NCBI GenBank assembly: GCA_016926925.1 | Contig: JAFGNQ010000492.1 | Coordinates: 1 to 6,963 of the forward strand | Source: Candidatus Aminicenantota bacterium | Lineage (GTDB): Bacteria; Acidobacteriota; Aminicenantia; Aminicenantales; Aminicenantaceae | Reading direction: 5' to 3' | Length of the DNA stretch: 6,963 nt | Part shown: one piece after another, positions 1 to 4,260 of the stretch | Layout of the letters: the number at the start of each line of letters is the position of its first letter | How positions within the stretch are numbered: position 1 is the first letter of the stretch | Notes under the pieces: model-generated | The model's input: the letters and a program-made list of their open reading frames with translations, nothing else | The model's database searches: none | What the model was told of the DNA's origin: nothing | Made by a program: the position numbers and the translations under genes

Positions 1-28
1 ATGCACGGGTTTTCGCCCGATGGCTCAT
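1..28 (-). CDS. Possible start of a further minus-strand gene (cut by the window edge)
   Basis: An ATG at 28-26 on the minus strand opens a frame that stays open to the window edge and reads MSHRAKTRA. It lies 23 bases past the stop codon of the MeaB-type GTPase and in the same direction, so it could be the next gene of that operon. An AGGG stretch lies upstream of the ATG, but too far away to be a convincing ribosome binding site. Nine codons are too few to name a family. The same bases contain a short CGGG/CCCG hairpin, so this could equally be noncoding DNA. Confidence 0.22.
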
Positions 29-51
29 GACGCTGTACGCCCAGCCCTGAC

Positions 52-1020
52 CTATCGGCCTTTAAGCCTTCGGACGATTTGATCGGCCAGAGTGTAGGGA
101 TCAATCTCTCTGAGGAAAAGCTTATCCACATATTCATCGAATTCGAGACCCCTGACATGGTCCATGACTTCTTTATAGATCCTCGCGTTGATGATCTCCC
201 TCAACATCCAAGAGAGTCTCCTTTTCTTCCTTTTGACCCGGACTGCCTCGTTCTGTCCGACTGTGATTTTTTCGATGGCTTGGATCAGCATAGGAATCCC
301 CCGGCCTTCAGTGGCAACGGTCTTCACTACCTCAGGGATCAGGCCTTGCTTGCCCCCCATTTCCAACAGAGCCTCGATCTGACTCTGTGTGCGATCCGTA
401 TCCGGAGAATCGGCCTTGTTGAGTACAAAAACATCGGCGATCTCCATGATACCGGCCTTAAAGATTTGAATTTCGTCCCCTAGGCCGGGATTCAAGACTA
501 CGACGATGACATCGGCCAGCTTCATCACCTCAACCTCATCCTGGCCGACGCCCACAGTCTCCAACAGCAGATAATCTTTGCCTGCAGCCTCGAGTATCAT
601 GAGTGCTTCACCGGAAGCTTTTGCCAATCCTCCGAGATGCCCGCGCGTAGCCATACTGCGGATGAAAACATCCGGATTTACACTGTGATTCATCATCCTG
701 ATTCGATCACCCAGGATCGCGCCCCCCGTGTATGGGCTTGAAGGATCGACAGCGACAATGCCGATTTTTTTTCCAGGGAGTTGAGCTATCATCCGGTTGA
801 CAAGAGTGCTCTTTCCTGTGCCGGGCGCACCGGTGATGCCTACCACAACGGCTTGTCCCGTGTGCGGGAATACAGCCTTCATCACTTCCCCTGTCAAAGG
901 GGCATTGTTTTCAACAAGGGAGATCGCCCGGGCCACTGCGGTAGGGTTTCCCTTCAGAATTTCTTCGATCAATCCATTCATATTCTCGATCGCCATGTTT
1001 TCGACGGGTTCACGCTTCAA
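52..1020 (-). CDS. meaB: MeaB/ArgK-type G3E-family GTPase (methylmalonyl-CoA mutase chaperone)
   Basis: This is a P-loop GTPase of the MeaB/ArgK (MMAA) family. In known members it binds B12-dependent acyl-CoA mutases, gates cofactor loading and protects the enzyme from inactivation in the cytoplasm. Numbering from the first codon of the longest frame, Walker A is GAPGTGKST (64-72). The family stretch beginning VDPSSPYTGG follows at 91, with GDRIRM at 104-109. RGHLGG lies at 126-131, ETVGVGQDEVEV at 154-165, and the guanine-specificity motif NKAD at 201-204. The C-terminal helical tail (about 265-322) matches the family's dimerisation region, and 322 residues is the usual length. The longest frame begins with TTG at 1020. 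ATG codons at 996 and 981 are alternatives, and the one at 981 (MNGLIEEILKG) fits family N-termini best; none has a strong ribosome binding site. The gene lies 78 bases after the acyl-CoA dehydrogenase on the same strand and is probably cotranscribed with it. The mutase itself is not in the window. Confidence 0.93.
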   Translation of the reverse strand: MKREPVENMAIENMNGLIEEILKGNPTAVARAISLVENNAPLTGEVMKAVFPHTGQAVVVGITGAPGTGKSTLVNRMIAQLPGKKIGIVAVDPSSPYTGGAILGDRIRMMNHSVNPDVFIRSMATRGHLGGLAKASGEALMILEAAGKDYLLLETVGVGQDEVEVMKLADVIVVVLNPGLGDEIQIFKAGIMEIADVFVLNKADSPDTDRTQSQIEALLEMGGKQGLIPEVVKTVATEGRGIPMLIQAIEKITVGQNEAVRVKRKKRRLSWMLREIINARIYKEVMDHVRGLEFDEYVDKLFLREIDPYTLADQIVRRLKGR

Positions 1021-1098
1021 TCAATTATAAGTGACAAAGCAGGAAGGGCCGCTCCATGGGAACTTTCTCGCATGGCCGATGGAATCGAACCGGGACAT

Positions 1099-2244
1099 TC
1101 AGTATTCTGAAAGCACCTTCTGGGCAATGATCCAGCGTTGAATTTCAGACGTTCCCTCACCTATGGTTGCCAGCATACAATCCCTGTAGAATTTTTCGGC
1201 CGCATACTCTTTTATAAACCCATAGCCTCCGTGAATCTGGACAGCGGTTCGGGAGGCCCGCACGGCCAGTTCGCTGGCAAATAGCTTGGCCATAGCTGAT
1301 TCCTTGGGAATCTTTTTTCCCTGGTCTTCGAGAAAGGCAGCGCGGTAGGTCAAAAGCCTGGCTGCATCCAGCTCAGTAAATCCATCGGCCAGCATCCATT
1401 GAATCGCTTGAAAATTGGAGATAGGTTGTTCGAACTGCTCCCTTTCCTTTGCGTATTTTAAGCTAATTTCGAGTGCTCCTGCAGCGACTCCCAGAGAAAA
1501 TCCAGCAATGCTCACCCGTCCGCCATCCAGAATGCCCATGGCTTGTCTGTATCCCTCTCCCTCCTTGCCGATTAAATTTTCAGCGGGGATCCTCACATCC
1601 TCGAAGATGAGTTCGGAAGTATCCGTTGCCCGGATGCCCAGTTTGTCTTCTTTCTTTCCTATACTGAAACCTTTCATGCCTTTCTCTACAATGAAGGCGG
1701 AGATACCTTTTCGTTTTTTCTCCGGATCTGTAATGGCCATGACGACCAGGATTTCAGCCAGAGATCCGTTGGTTATGAACCTTTTGGTCCCGTTCAAGAT
1801 CCAGTGATCTCCGTCCCTGACGGCCTTGGTTGATAAAGCGGCCGCGTCCGAGCCGGCACCTGCCTCAGTAAGCCCCCAGGCACCCAGTGTTTCACCGGAA
1901 ACCAATCTAGTCAGATATTTTTGCTTTTGGTCATGGCTGGCAAACAAATTGAAATGGTTCGAACAAAGAGAATTGTGGGCGGCTACCACCAACCCGACCG
2001 ACGGATCGACTTTCGCGATTTCTTCCAAAATGAGAACATAATCGAGGTTTGTGTATCCAGCCCCCGAGTACTCCGAGGGGATGACGATTCCCAAAAGCCC
2101 CATGTCCCCTAGCTTTTTTGTCAAGCTTTCCGGCCATTTCCCTTTTTCGTCATACTCTTTGATTAATGGTCGGATCTCTTTCTCAGAAAAATTTTTTATG
2201 GATTCTATCAAAAGTTCTTGTTCTTCGGTTAGTAAAAAGTCCAT
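1099..2244 (-). CDS. Acyl-CoA dehydrogenase (short/branched-chain type, FAD-dependent)
   Basis: This cytoplasmic flavoenzyme performs the alpha,beta-dehydrogenation of an acyl-CoA thioester and passes electrons to electron-transfer flavoprotein. Its 381 residues are typical of the family. The N-terminal helical domain covers about 1-115. The middle beta domain carries the first family signature, WGLTEAGAGSDAAAL (123-137). The C-terminal helical domain carries KEREQFEQPI (266-275) and the second signature, QIHGGYGFIKEY (336-347). The catalytic base is Glu363 in IGEGTSEIQR (361-370), the position used by short- and medium-chain enzymes rather than the isovaleryl/long-chain position. The exact substrate (butyryl-, isobutyryl- or 2-methylbutyryl-CoA) cannot be read from the sequence. 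The ATG at 2244 is preceded by AAGGAG at good spacing, so the start is firm. The downstream MeaB-type gene suggests a link to branched-chain or propionate metabolism. Confidence 0.95.
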   Translation of the reverse strand: MDFLLTEEQELLIESIKNFSEKEIRPLIKEYDEKGKWPESLTKKLGDMGLLGIVIPSEYSGAGYTNLDYVLILEEIAKVDPSVGLVVAAHNSLCSNHFNLFASHDQKQKYLTRLVSGETLGAWGLTEAGAGSDAAALSTKAVRDGDHWILNGTKRFITNGSLAEILVVMAITDPEKKRKGISAFIVEKGMKGFSIGKKEDKLGIRATDTSELIFEDVRIPAENLIGKEGEGYRQAMGILDGGRVSIAGFSLGVAAGALEISLKYAKEREQFEQPISNFQAIQWMLADGFTELDAARLLTYRAAFLEDQGKKIPKESAMAKLFASELAVRASRTAVQIHGGYGFIKEYAAEKFYRDCMLATIGEGTSEIQRWIIAQKVLSEY

Positions 2245-2249
2245 ATTTT

Positions 2250-2255
2250 CTCCTT
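2250..2255 (-). promoter_or_regulatory. Ribosome binding site of the acyl-CoA dehydrogenase
   Basis: On the minus strand this reads AAGGAG, five bases before the ATG at 2244. It is a near-perfect Shine-Dalgarno sequence and fixes the start. It is much stronger than anything in front of the acylphosphatase, TRASH or thiD genes. Confidence 0.85.
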
Positions 2256-2382
2256 TTATCTTATGCAGGGCAAAACCATTACGAATTCGAAATATTTTCC
2301 GGCTTTCGCCCTATGAAAATTATTTTTGAGCACTTCCGGCAAGGTGTATCAAGCTCTCAAGATGTATCGAACAGAGACTAAC

Positions 2383-2411
2383 ATATTACCCGCTCGCAAC
2401 CCAATTATCAA
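2383..2411 (-). promoter_or_regulatory. Sigma70-type promoter for the acyl-CoA dehydrogenase operon
   Basis: Read on the minus strand, TTGATA (2411-2406) and TAATAT (2388-2383) are separated by exactly 17 bases. Each matches the -35 and -10 consensus at four or five of six positions. Transcription would start near 2378 and give a leader of about 130 bases before the ATG at 2244. It is the best minus-strand promoter candidate I found in this intergenic region. Confidence 0.6.
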
Positions 2412-2415
2412 GATA

Positions 2416-2430
2416 AAATGTGACACATTT
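2416..2430. promoter_or_regulatory. Perfect 15-bp palindrome, candidate operator
   Basis: The sequence AAATGTGACACATTT is a perfect inverted repeat with 7-bp arms around a single central A. It begins five bases upstream of the -35 box of the predicted dehydrogenase promoter, and its centre lies about 45-47 bases upstream of the predicted start of transcription. That placement suits binding by a dimeric regulator, possibly an activator. The regulator is not identifiable from the window. Confidence 0.5.
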
Positions 2431-2489
2431 GCATTTCCGTTCCCATGCATAATCCAGGGAGTTAGGAAAGAAAAGCAAGGCAGTCGTCC

Positions 2490-2509
2490 GTAGGAGCGGC
2501 TCCGTGCCG
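2490..2509 (+). repeat. Single REP-like palindrome
   Basis: GTAGGAGCGGCTCCGTGCCG (2490-2509) contains a perfect 11-bp palindrome, GGAGCGGCTCC (2493-2503), and an alternative CGGC/GCCG hairpin. The GTAGGAGCGG head resembles one end of extragenic palindromic (REP) elements known from pseudomonads and other bacteria. Only one copy lies in the window, so repetition in the genome cannot be judged. Confidence 0.35.
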
Positions 2510-2621
2510 TGTGAAAGCGAGTAAGAGTCAGTGCATGTTCGAGCCGTATCCATAGCGCATCTCCATTTTCAGAGATCGGGAGAAGGATGCAGGGGACGGG
2601 AGATGGATGGTTGCCGAAGGT

Positions 2622-2650
2622 TTGACATCACCTGTTAAATCGTCTACATT
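2622..2650 (+). promoter_or_regulatory. Sigma70-type promoter for the TRASH-protein gene
   Basis: A perfect TTGACA (2622-2627) is followed, after 17 bases, by TACATT (2645-2650), which matches the -10 consensus at four of six positions. Transcription would begin near 2657, that is, at the start codons of the following gene, implying a leaderless or nearly leaderless message. If this is right, the ATG at 2660 is a better start than the ATG at 2654. Confidence 0.5.
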
Positions 2651-2653
2651 GAG

Positions 2654-2923
2654 ATGGTTATGTTCGGTCTGTTGAGATTCATCGCTTATGCGCTGCTCGG
2701 CTATATCGCCTACCTTCTCTTTCGCTTTTTCACGACCGTCAACAAAGGAAGCCGAAGACCAAAAAGTATAAAAAGCCAATCCGGATTGATGGTCAAAGAT
2801 GAGACATGCAATATATATCTTCCGAAAGAAGATGCGATCAAAGTCACATTCGAGGGTAAAGATTATTTTTTTTGCTCGGATGATTGCAAACAGAAGTTTC
2901 TCACATCAAAAAAACCTCACTAA
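2654..2923 (+). CDS. Small membrane-anchored TRASH/YHS-like metal-binding protein
   Basis: The product is 89 residues long. One strongly hydrophobic segment (about 4-26, rich in Leu, Ile, Phe, Tyr) is followed by a basic linker (about 31-42), which by the positive-inside rule suggests a cytoplasmic C-terminal domain. That domain has Cys52, then Cys74 and Cys78 in FFCSDDC, giving Cys-X21-Cys-X3-Cys. This fits TRASH/YHS-type treble-clef domains, which bind metal ions in metal sensing, trafficking or resistance proteins. The GKDYFFCS...CKQKF context is typical of them. Similar short anchored proteins are found in many proteobacteria as conserved proteins of unknown function. Start choice is open: ATG 2654 has no Shine-Dalgarno sequence, while ATG 2660 has a weak GAG upstream and better fits the predicted promoter. 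No metal transporter or resistance gene lies beside it, so the substrate is unknown. Confidence 0.8.
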   Translation: MVMFGLLRFIAYALLGYIAYLLFRFFTTVNKGSRRPKSIKSQSGLMVKDETCNIYLPKEDAIKVTFEGKDYFFCSDDCKQKFLTSKKPH

Positions 2924-3045
2924 CCTCCATCCGAAACTCTGCCGGCTTTTCGCTGCTCCTTCTGCCGCAATGAAAAGGGCATAGCGAGACGTCAGGAGCA
3001 AAAGAGCAAGAGATTTTAATGCGAGGCATATTTATGGAAAGACGG

Positions 3046-3061
3046 GATGGCCTTTTCCATC
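3046..3061. terminator. Hairpin in the convergent gap, weak terminator candidate
   Basis: GATGG (3046-3050) and CCATC (3057-3061) form a 5-bp stem around CCTTTT. An alternative 7-bp pairing joins ATGGAAA (3034-3040) to TTTCCAT (3054-3060). It lies between the convergent TRASH and cupin genes, where a terminator is expected, but neither strand has a proper T-run after the stem. Confidence 0.25.
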
Positions 3062-3101
3062 AGGCTGTGATGCTTAAGAATTCCCCCCCGGGGGTTGACG
3101 A

Positions 3102-3425
3102 TTAAGGCGCTAAGCTCCAAGCATCAATTGTCACGGCTTCTTTGAGCGTGATTTGCTCGTGCTCGAAATTTGCAGGAACGACGTATGTGTCTCCCTTTTT
3201 GATCACAATTTCTTCCGTTTCATCCTCGCTTCGAATGATGATTTTTTGCTCCCCTTCAAGCACGGTCGTCACTTGTTCGTAAGCGTGTTTATGGGGAGGG
3301 ACTTTCGATCCCTCTTTGTATTCAAACCTGGCCATCAGGATGTCTTTTCCACAGGCAAGAGTGTGCCGGGTCACCCCTTTGAAAACTTCGACCTCATGTT
3401 GGGCTTTTTCATTGATTACGAACAT
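3102..3425 (-). CDS. Single-domain cupin, KdgF-like
   Basis: This is a 107-residue protein consisting of one conserved beta-barrel cupin domain. Motif 1 is GSKVPPHKHAYEQ (39-51), followed by VLEGE. Motif 2 is GDTYVVPANFEHEQ (78-91). By analogy with KdgF-type cupins, the likely metal ligands are His45, His47, Gln51 and His89, and all are present, so a metal site is probably intact. KdgF itself linearises unsaturated uronates, but this small-cupin group is broad and no uronate or pectin genes are nearby, so the substrate is unknown. CGGAG lies eight bases before the ATG at 3425, which supports the start. The gene is 97 bases downstream of the acylphosphatase stop, in the same direction, with a TATAAA in the gap that could serve as its own -10 box. 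Confidence 0.85.
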   Translation of the reverse strand: MFVINEKAQHEVEVFKGVTRHTLACGKDILMARFEYKEGSKVPPHKHAYEQVTTVLEGEQKIIIRSEDETEEIVIKKGDTYVVPANFEHEQITLKEAVTIDAWSLAP

Positions 3426-3433
3426 TGATTATT

Positions 3434-3438
3434 CTCCG
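3434..3438 (-). promoter_or_regulatory. Ribosome binding site of the cupin gene
   Basis: On the minus strand this reads CGGAG (core GGAG), eight bases before the ATG at 3425. It decides the start of the cupin. Confidence 0.7.
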
Positions 3439-3468
3439 ATTATTTAGTCGTTTATACCCTCACGGATA

Positions 3469-3477
3469 TGTGGATAA
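3469..3477 (-). promoter_or_regulatory. Perfect DnaA-box sequence upstream of the cupin
   Basis: TTATCCACA on the minus strand equals the DnaA-box consensus. It lies in the acylphosphatase-cupin gap, about 45 bases upstream of the cupin start and close to a possible -10 box (TATAAA). A second box with one mismatch, TTATCCACT, lies on the minus strand at 3969-3977. Two scattered sites do not make an origin, and a 9-base match can arise by chance. Confidence 0.3.
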
Positions 3478-3522
3478 TTTTCACACAACCGCAGCAAACC
3501 TTCAGGCACAGGCTTGAGCACA

Positions 3523-3798
3523 TCACCAAGTTATACGAAAATCGTCGTATCCTCCCTGGAATTTTTCCCAACCGCAATCGACATCATCTACAAAAGCCAT
3601 AGGCGGACCTTCTCTGACTCTGGCGATCAAAGCCCTGACCTCGGCCTCTTCCCCCTCGATTACGGCCTCGACCCTGCCATCAGGCATGTTCCTCACCCAA
3701 CCCGTCAGGCCGAAGGATTGAGCCCATCTCCGCGTGTGGTCCCGGAAAAATACGCCCTGAACTCTTCCCGAGACAACAATATGTGCTCTTACTTTCAT
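3523..3798 (-). CDS. acyP: Acylphosphatase
   Basis: This small cytoplasmic enzyme hydrolyses the carboxyl-phosphate bond of acyl phosphates such as acetyl phosphate or 1,3-bisphosphoglycerate. The 91 residues are the standard length for the ferredoxin-like fold. The phosphate-binding loop is GRVQGVFFR (11-19), with catalytic Arg19. The second signature, GWVRNMPDGRVEA (33-45), contains catalytic Asn37. Both catalytic residues are present. The ATG at 3798 matches the normal N-terminus (a few residues, then the first beta strand). No clear Shine-Dalgarno sequence precedes it, and the possible promoter upstream would give a leader of only about 10 bases. It points the same way as the cupin gene but is separated from it by 97 bases, so shared transcription is possible but not shown. 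It is divergent from thiD. Confidence 0.95.
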   Translation of the reverse strand: MKVRAHIVVSGRVQGVFFRDHTRRWAQSFGLTGWVRNMPDGRVEAVIEGEEAEVRALIARVREGPPMAFVDDVDCGWEKFQGGYDDFRITW

Positions 3799-3813
3799 TA
3801 TTTATTCGAATCT

Positions 3814-3842
3814 AATGTAGCACATCTTACCACAAACGTAAA
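3814..3842 (-). promoter_or_regulatory. Weak promoter candidate for acylphosphatase
   Basis: On the minus strand TTTACG (3842-3837) and TACATT (3819-3814) are separated by 17 bases, each matching consensus at four of six positions. Transcription would start about 10 bases before the ATG, consistent with the absence of a ribosome binding site. Confidence 0.35.
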
Positions 3843-3955
3843 TTTCGTGGATTATTTATAAAAACCGCTGACGCTATCATTATCAAGATTTTATTATCTC
3901 ATTGTCAGCGCCTTTTACCTTTCAGGCGAGCCGATCTCGACTCATCTGCTTTGTT

Positions 3956-3996
3956 ACAAAGGATTTGCAGTGGATAACCACAGCTGCACCCTTTGT
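3956..3996. repeat. Imperfect 41-base hairpin
   Basis: ACAAAGG (3956-3962) pairs with CCTTTGT (3990-3996). Inside it, TGCAG (3966-3970) pairs with CTGCA (3984-3988), and TGG (3971-3973) with CCA (3978-3980), around an ATAA loop. Small bulges separate the blocks, giving 15 base pairs in all. The left arm overlaps a shorter palindrome, CTTTGT-T-ACAAAG (3949-3961). Confidence 0.5.
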
Positions 3997-4022
3997 GCCT
4001 CCCATCTGAGGCAATCTCAACT

Positions 4023-4056
4023 CGTCAATAATCCACGTACTCCTGGATTATTCACG
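4023..4056. repeat. Strong 13-bp-arm inverted repeat, 8-base loop
   Basis: CGTCAATAATCCA (4023-4035) and TGGATTATTCACG (4044-4056) are complementary except for one C-C mismatch, and nine central pairs are perfect. The loop is eight bases (4036-4043). No T-run follows on either strand, so a standard intrinsic terminator is unlikely. A hairpin within an RNA, or a regulator site, is possible. Confidence 0.6.
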
Positions 4057-4122
4057 CACTGCCATAACTAAGAGTATCACTTTACGATTCCGTAGTACTG
4101 TAAGGAATCCTCAGGTAAGCTC

Positions 4123-4210
4123 GGAGAGCATTGATGGATGCTCAAACGACATCGGAAGATTTAGCCCTAAAAATCTGACTGGAGTAAGAACATCCATCAA
4201 TGCTATCTCC
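4123..4210. repeat. Long inverted repeat (18-bp arms) abutting the thiD promoter
   Basis: GCATTGATGGATG (4128-4140) is perfectly complementary to CATCCATCAATGC (4191-4203). The outer GGAGA (4123-4127) pairs with TCTCC (4206-4210) after a 2-base TA bulge, so each arm has 18 paired bases. The 50-base centre contains its own hairpin, AGATTT (4157-4162) with AAATCT (4171-4176). The right arm ends at 4210, immediately before the -35 box at 4211. It is not a terminator, as no T-run follows. It may be a small palindromic mobile element remnant, a cruciform-forming site or a regulator target. Confidence 0.65.
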
Positions 4211-4239
4211 TTGCATAAATCCCCCGCTCTATTTAGAAT
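4211..4239 (+). promoter_or_regulatory. Sigma70-type promoter for thiD
   Basis: TTGCAT (4211-4216) and TAGAAT (4234-4239) are exactly 17 bases apart and match consensus at four and five of six positions. Transcription would start near 4246, leaving only about 15 bases before the ATG at 4261. That leaves no room for a leader riboswitch. The nearest alternative in-frame start is blocked by a TAG at 4234. Confidence 0.6.
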
Positions 4240-4260
4240 ACAATACAAAAGCAGCCAGAC

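Larger units (their letters stand above)
2245..2653. other. Divergent control region between the acyl-CoA dehydrogenase and TRASH-protein genes
   Basis: This 409-base stretch shows no convincing gene on either strand. It holds the dehydrogenase ribosome binding site, a leader of roughly 130 bases with a small GGC-GAAA-GCC tetraloop hairpin (2301-2310, minus strand), and a sigma70-type minus-strand promoter (2383-2411). Beside that promoter is a 15-bp palindrome (2416-2430), followed by a REP-like palindrome (2490-2509) and a plus-strand promoter (2622-2650). A longer-range 7-bp inverted repeat (CATCTCC 2558-2564, GGAGATG 2599-2605) is also present but may be chance. Confidence 0.7.
3799..4260. 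other. Divergent intergenic region packed with inverted repeats
   Basis: No convincing protein gene is visible in these 462 bases on either strand. From left to right the stretch holds a weak acylphosphatase promoter, then a run of inverted repeats: 3866-3910 (CGCTGAC/GTCAGCG), 3956-3996, 3996-4013 (TGCCTC/GAGGCA), 4023-4056, 4086-4109 (GATTCC/GGAATC) and 4123-4210. The thiD promoter follows. The 6-7 bp repeats alone could be chance. The long ones at 3956-3996, 4023-4056 and 4123-4210 are much less likely to be. The region could encode a structured RNA, hold regulator binding sites, or carry remnants of small mobile palindromes. I do not recognise a known RNA family such as 6S, SRP RNA, RNase P or a TPP riboswitch. 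Confidence 0.6.

Noticed and set aside
1076..1098. tRNA T-loop-like GGTTCGATTCC on the minus strand between the dehydrogenase and MeaB
   Set aside because: The flanking bases cannot form the 5-bp T stem, and no acceptor or anticodon arm can be found in the 78-base gap.
1021..1098. A 25-codon minus-strand frame starting right after the dehydrogenase stop
   Set aside because: It is short, unrecognisable and lacks a ribosome binding site. It is best read as operon spacer.
3019..3105. A 28-codon plus-strand frame (starts MRGIFMERRDG) in the gap before the cupin
   Set aside because: A purine-rich stretch precedes the ATG, but the product resembles nothing known, the frame runs through the poly(C)/poly(G) block, and it overlaps the end of the convergent cupin gene. 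There is too little support.
4204..4239. Intrinsic terminator formed by the long inverted repeat at 4123-4210
   Set aside because: The right arm is followed by TTGCATAAATCCCCC instead of a T-run, the loop is 50 bases long, and the minus-strand side also lacks a T-run.
4081..4260. TPP (thi-box) riboswitch upstream of thiD
   Set aside because: The conserved CTGAGA and ACCTGATCTGGATAA-type blocks are missing, and the predicted leader is only about 15 bases.
3799..4260. Replication origin or CRISPR array in the repeat-rich intergenic region
   Set aside because: There is only one near-match DnaA box and no A/T-rich unwinding tract with clustered boxes. The repeats are inverted and unrelated to each other, not direct repeats with regular spacers.
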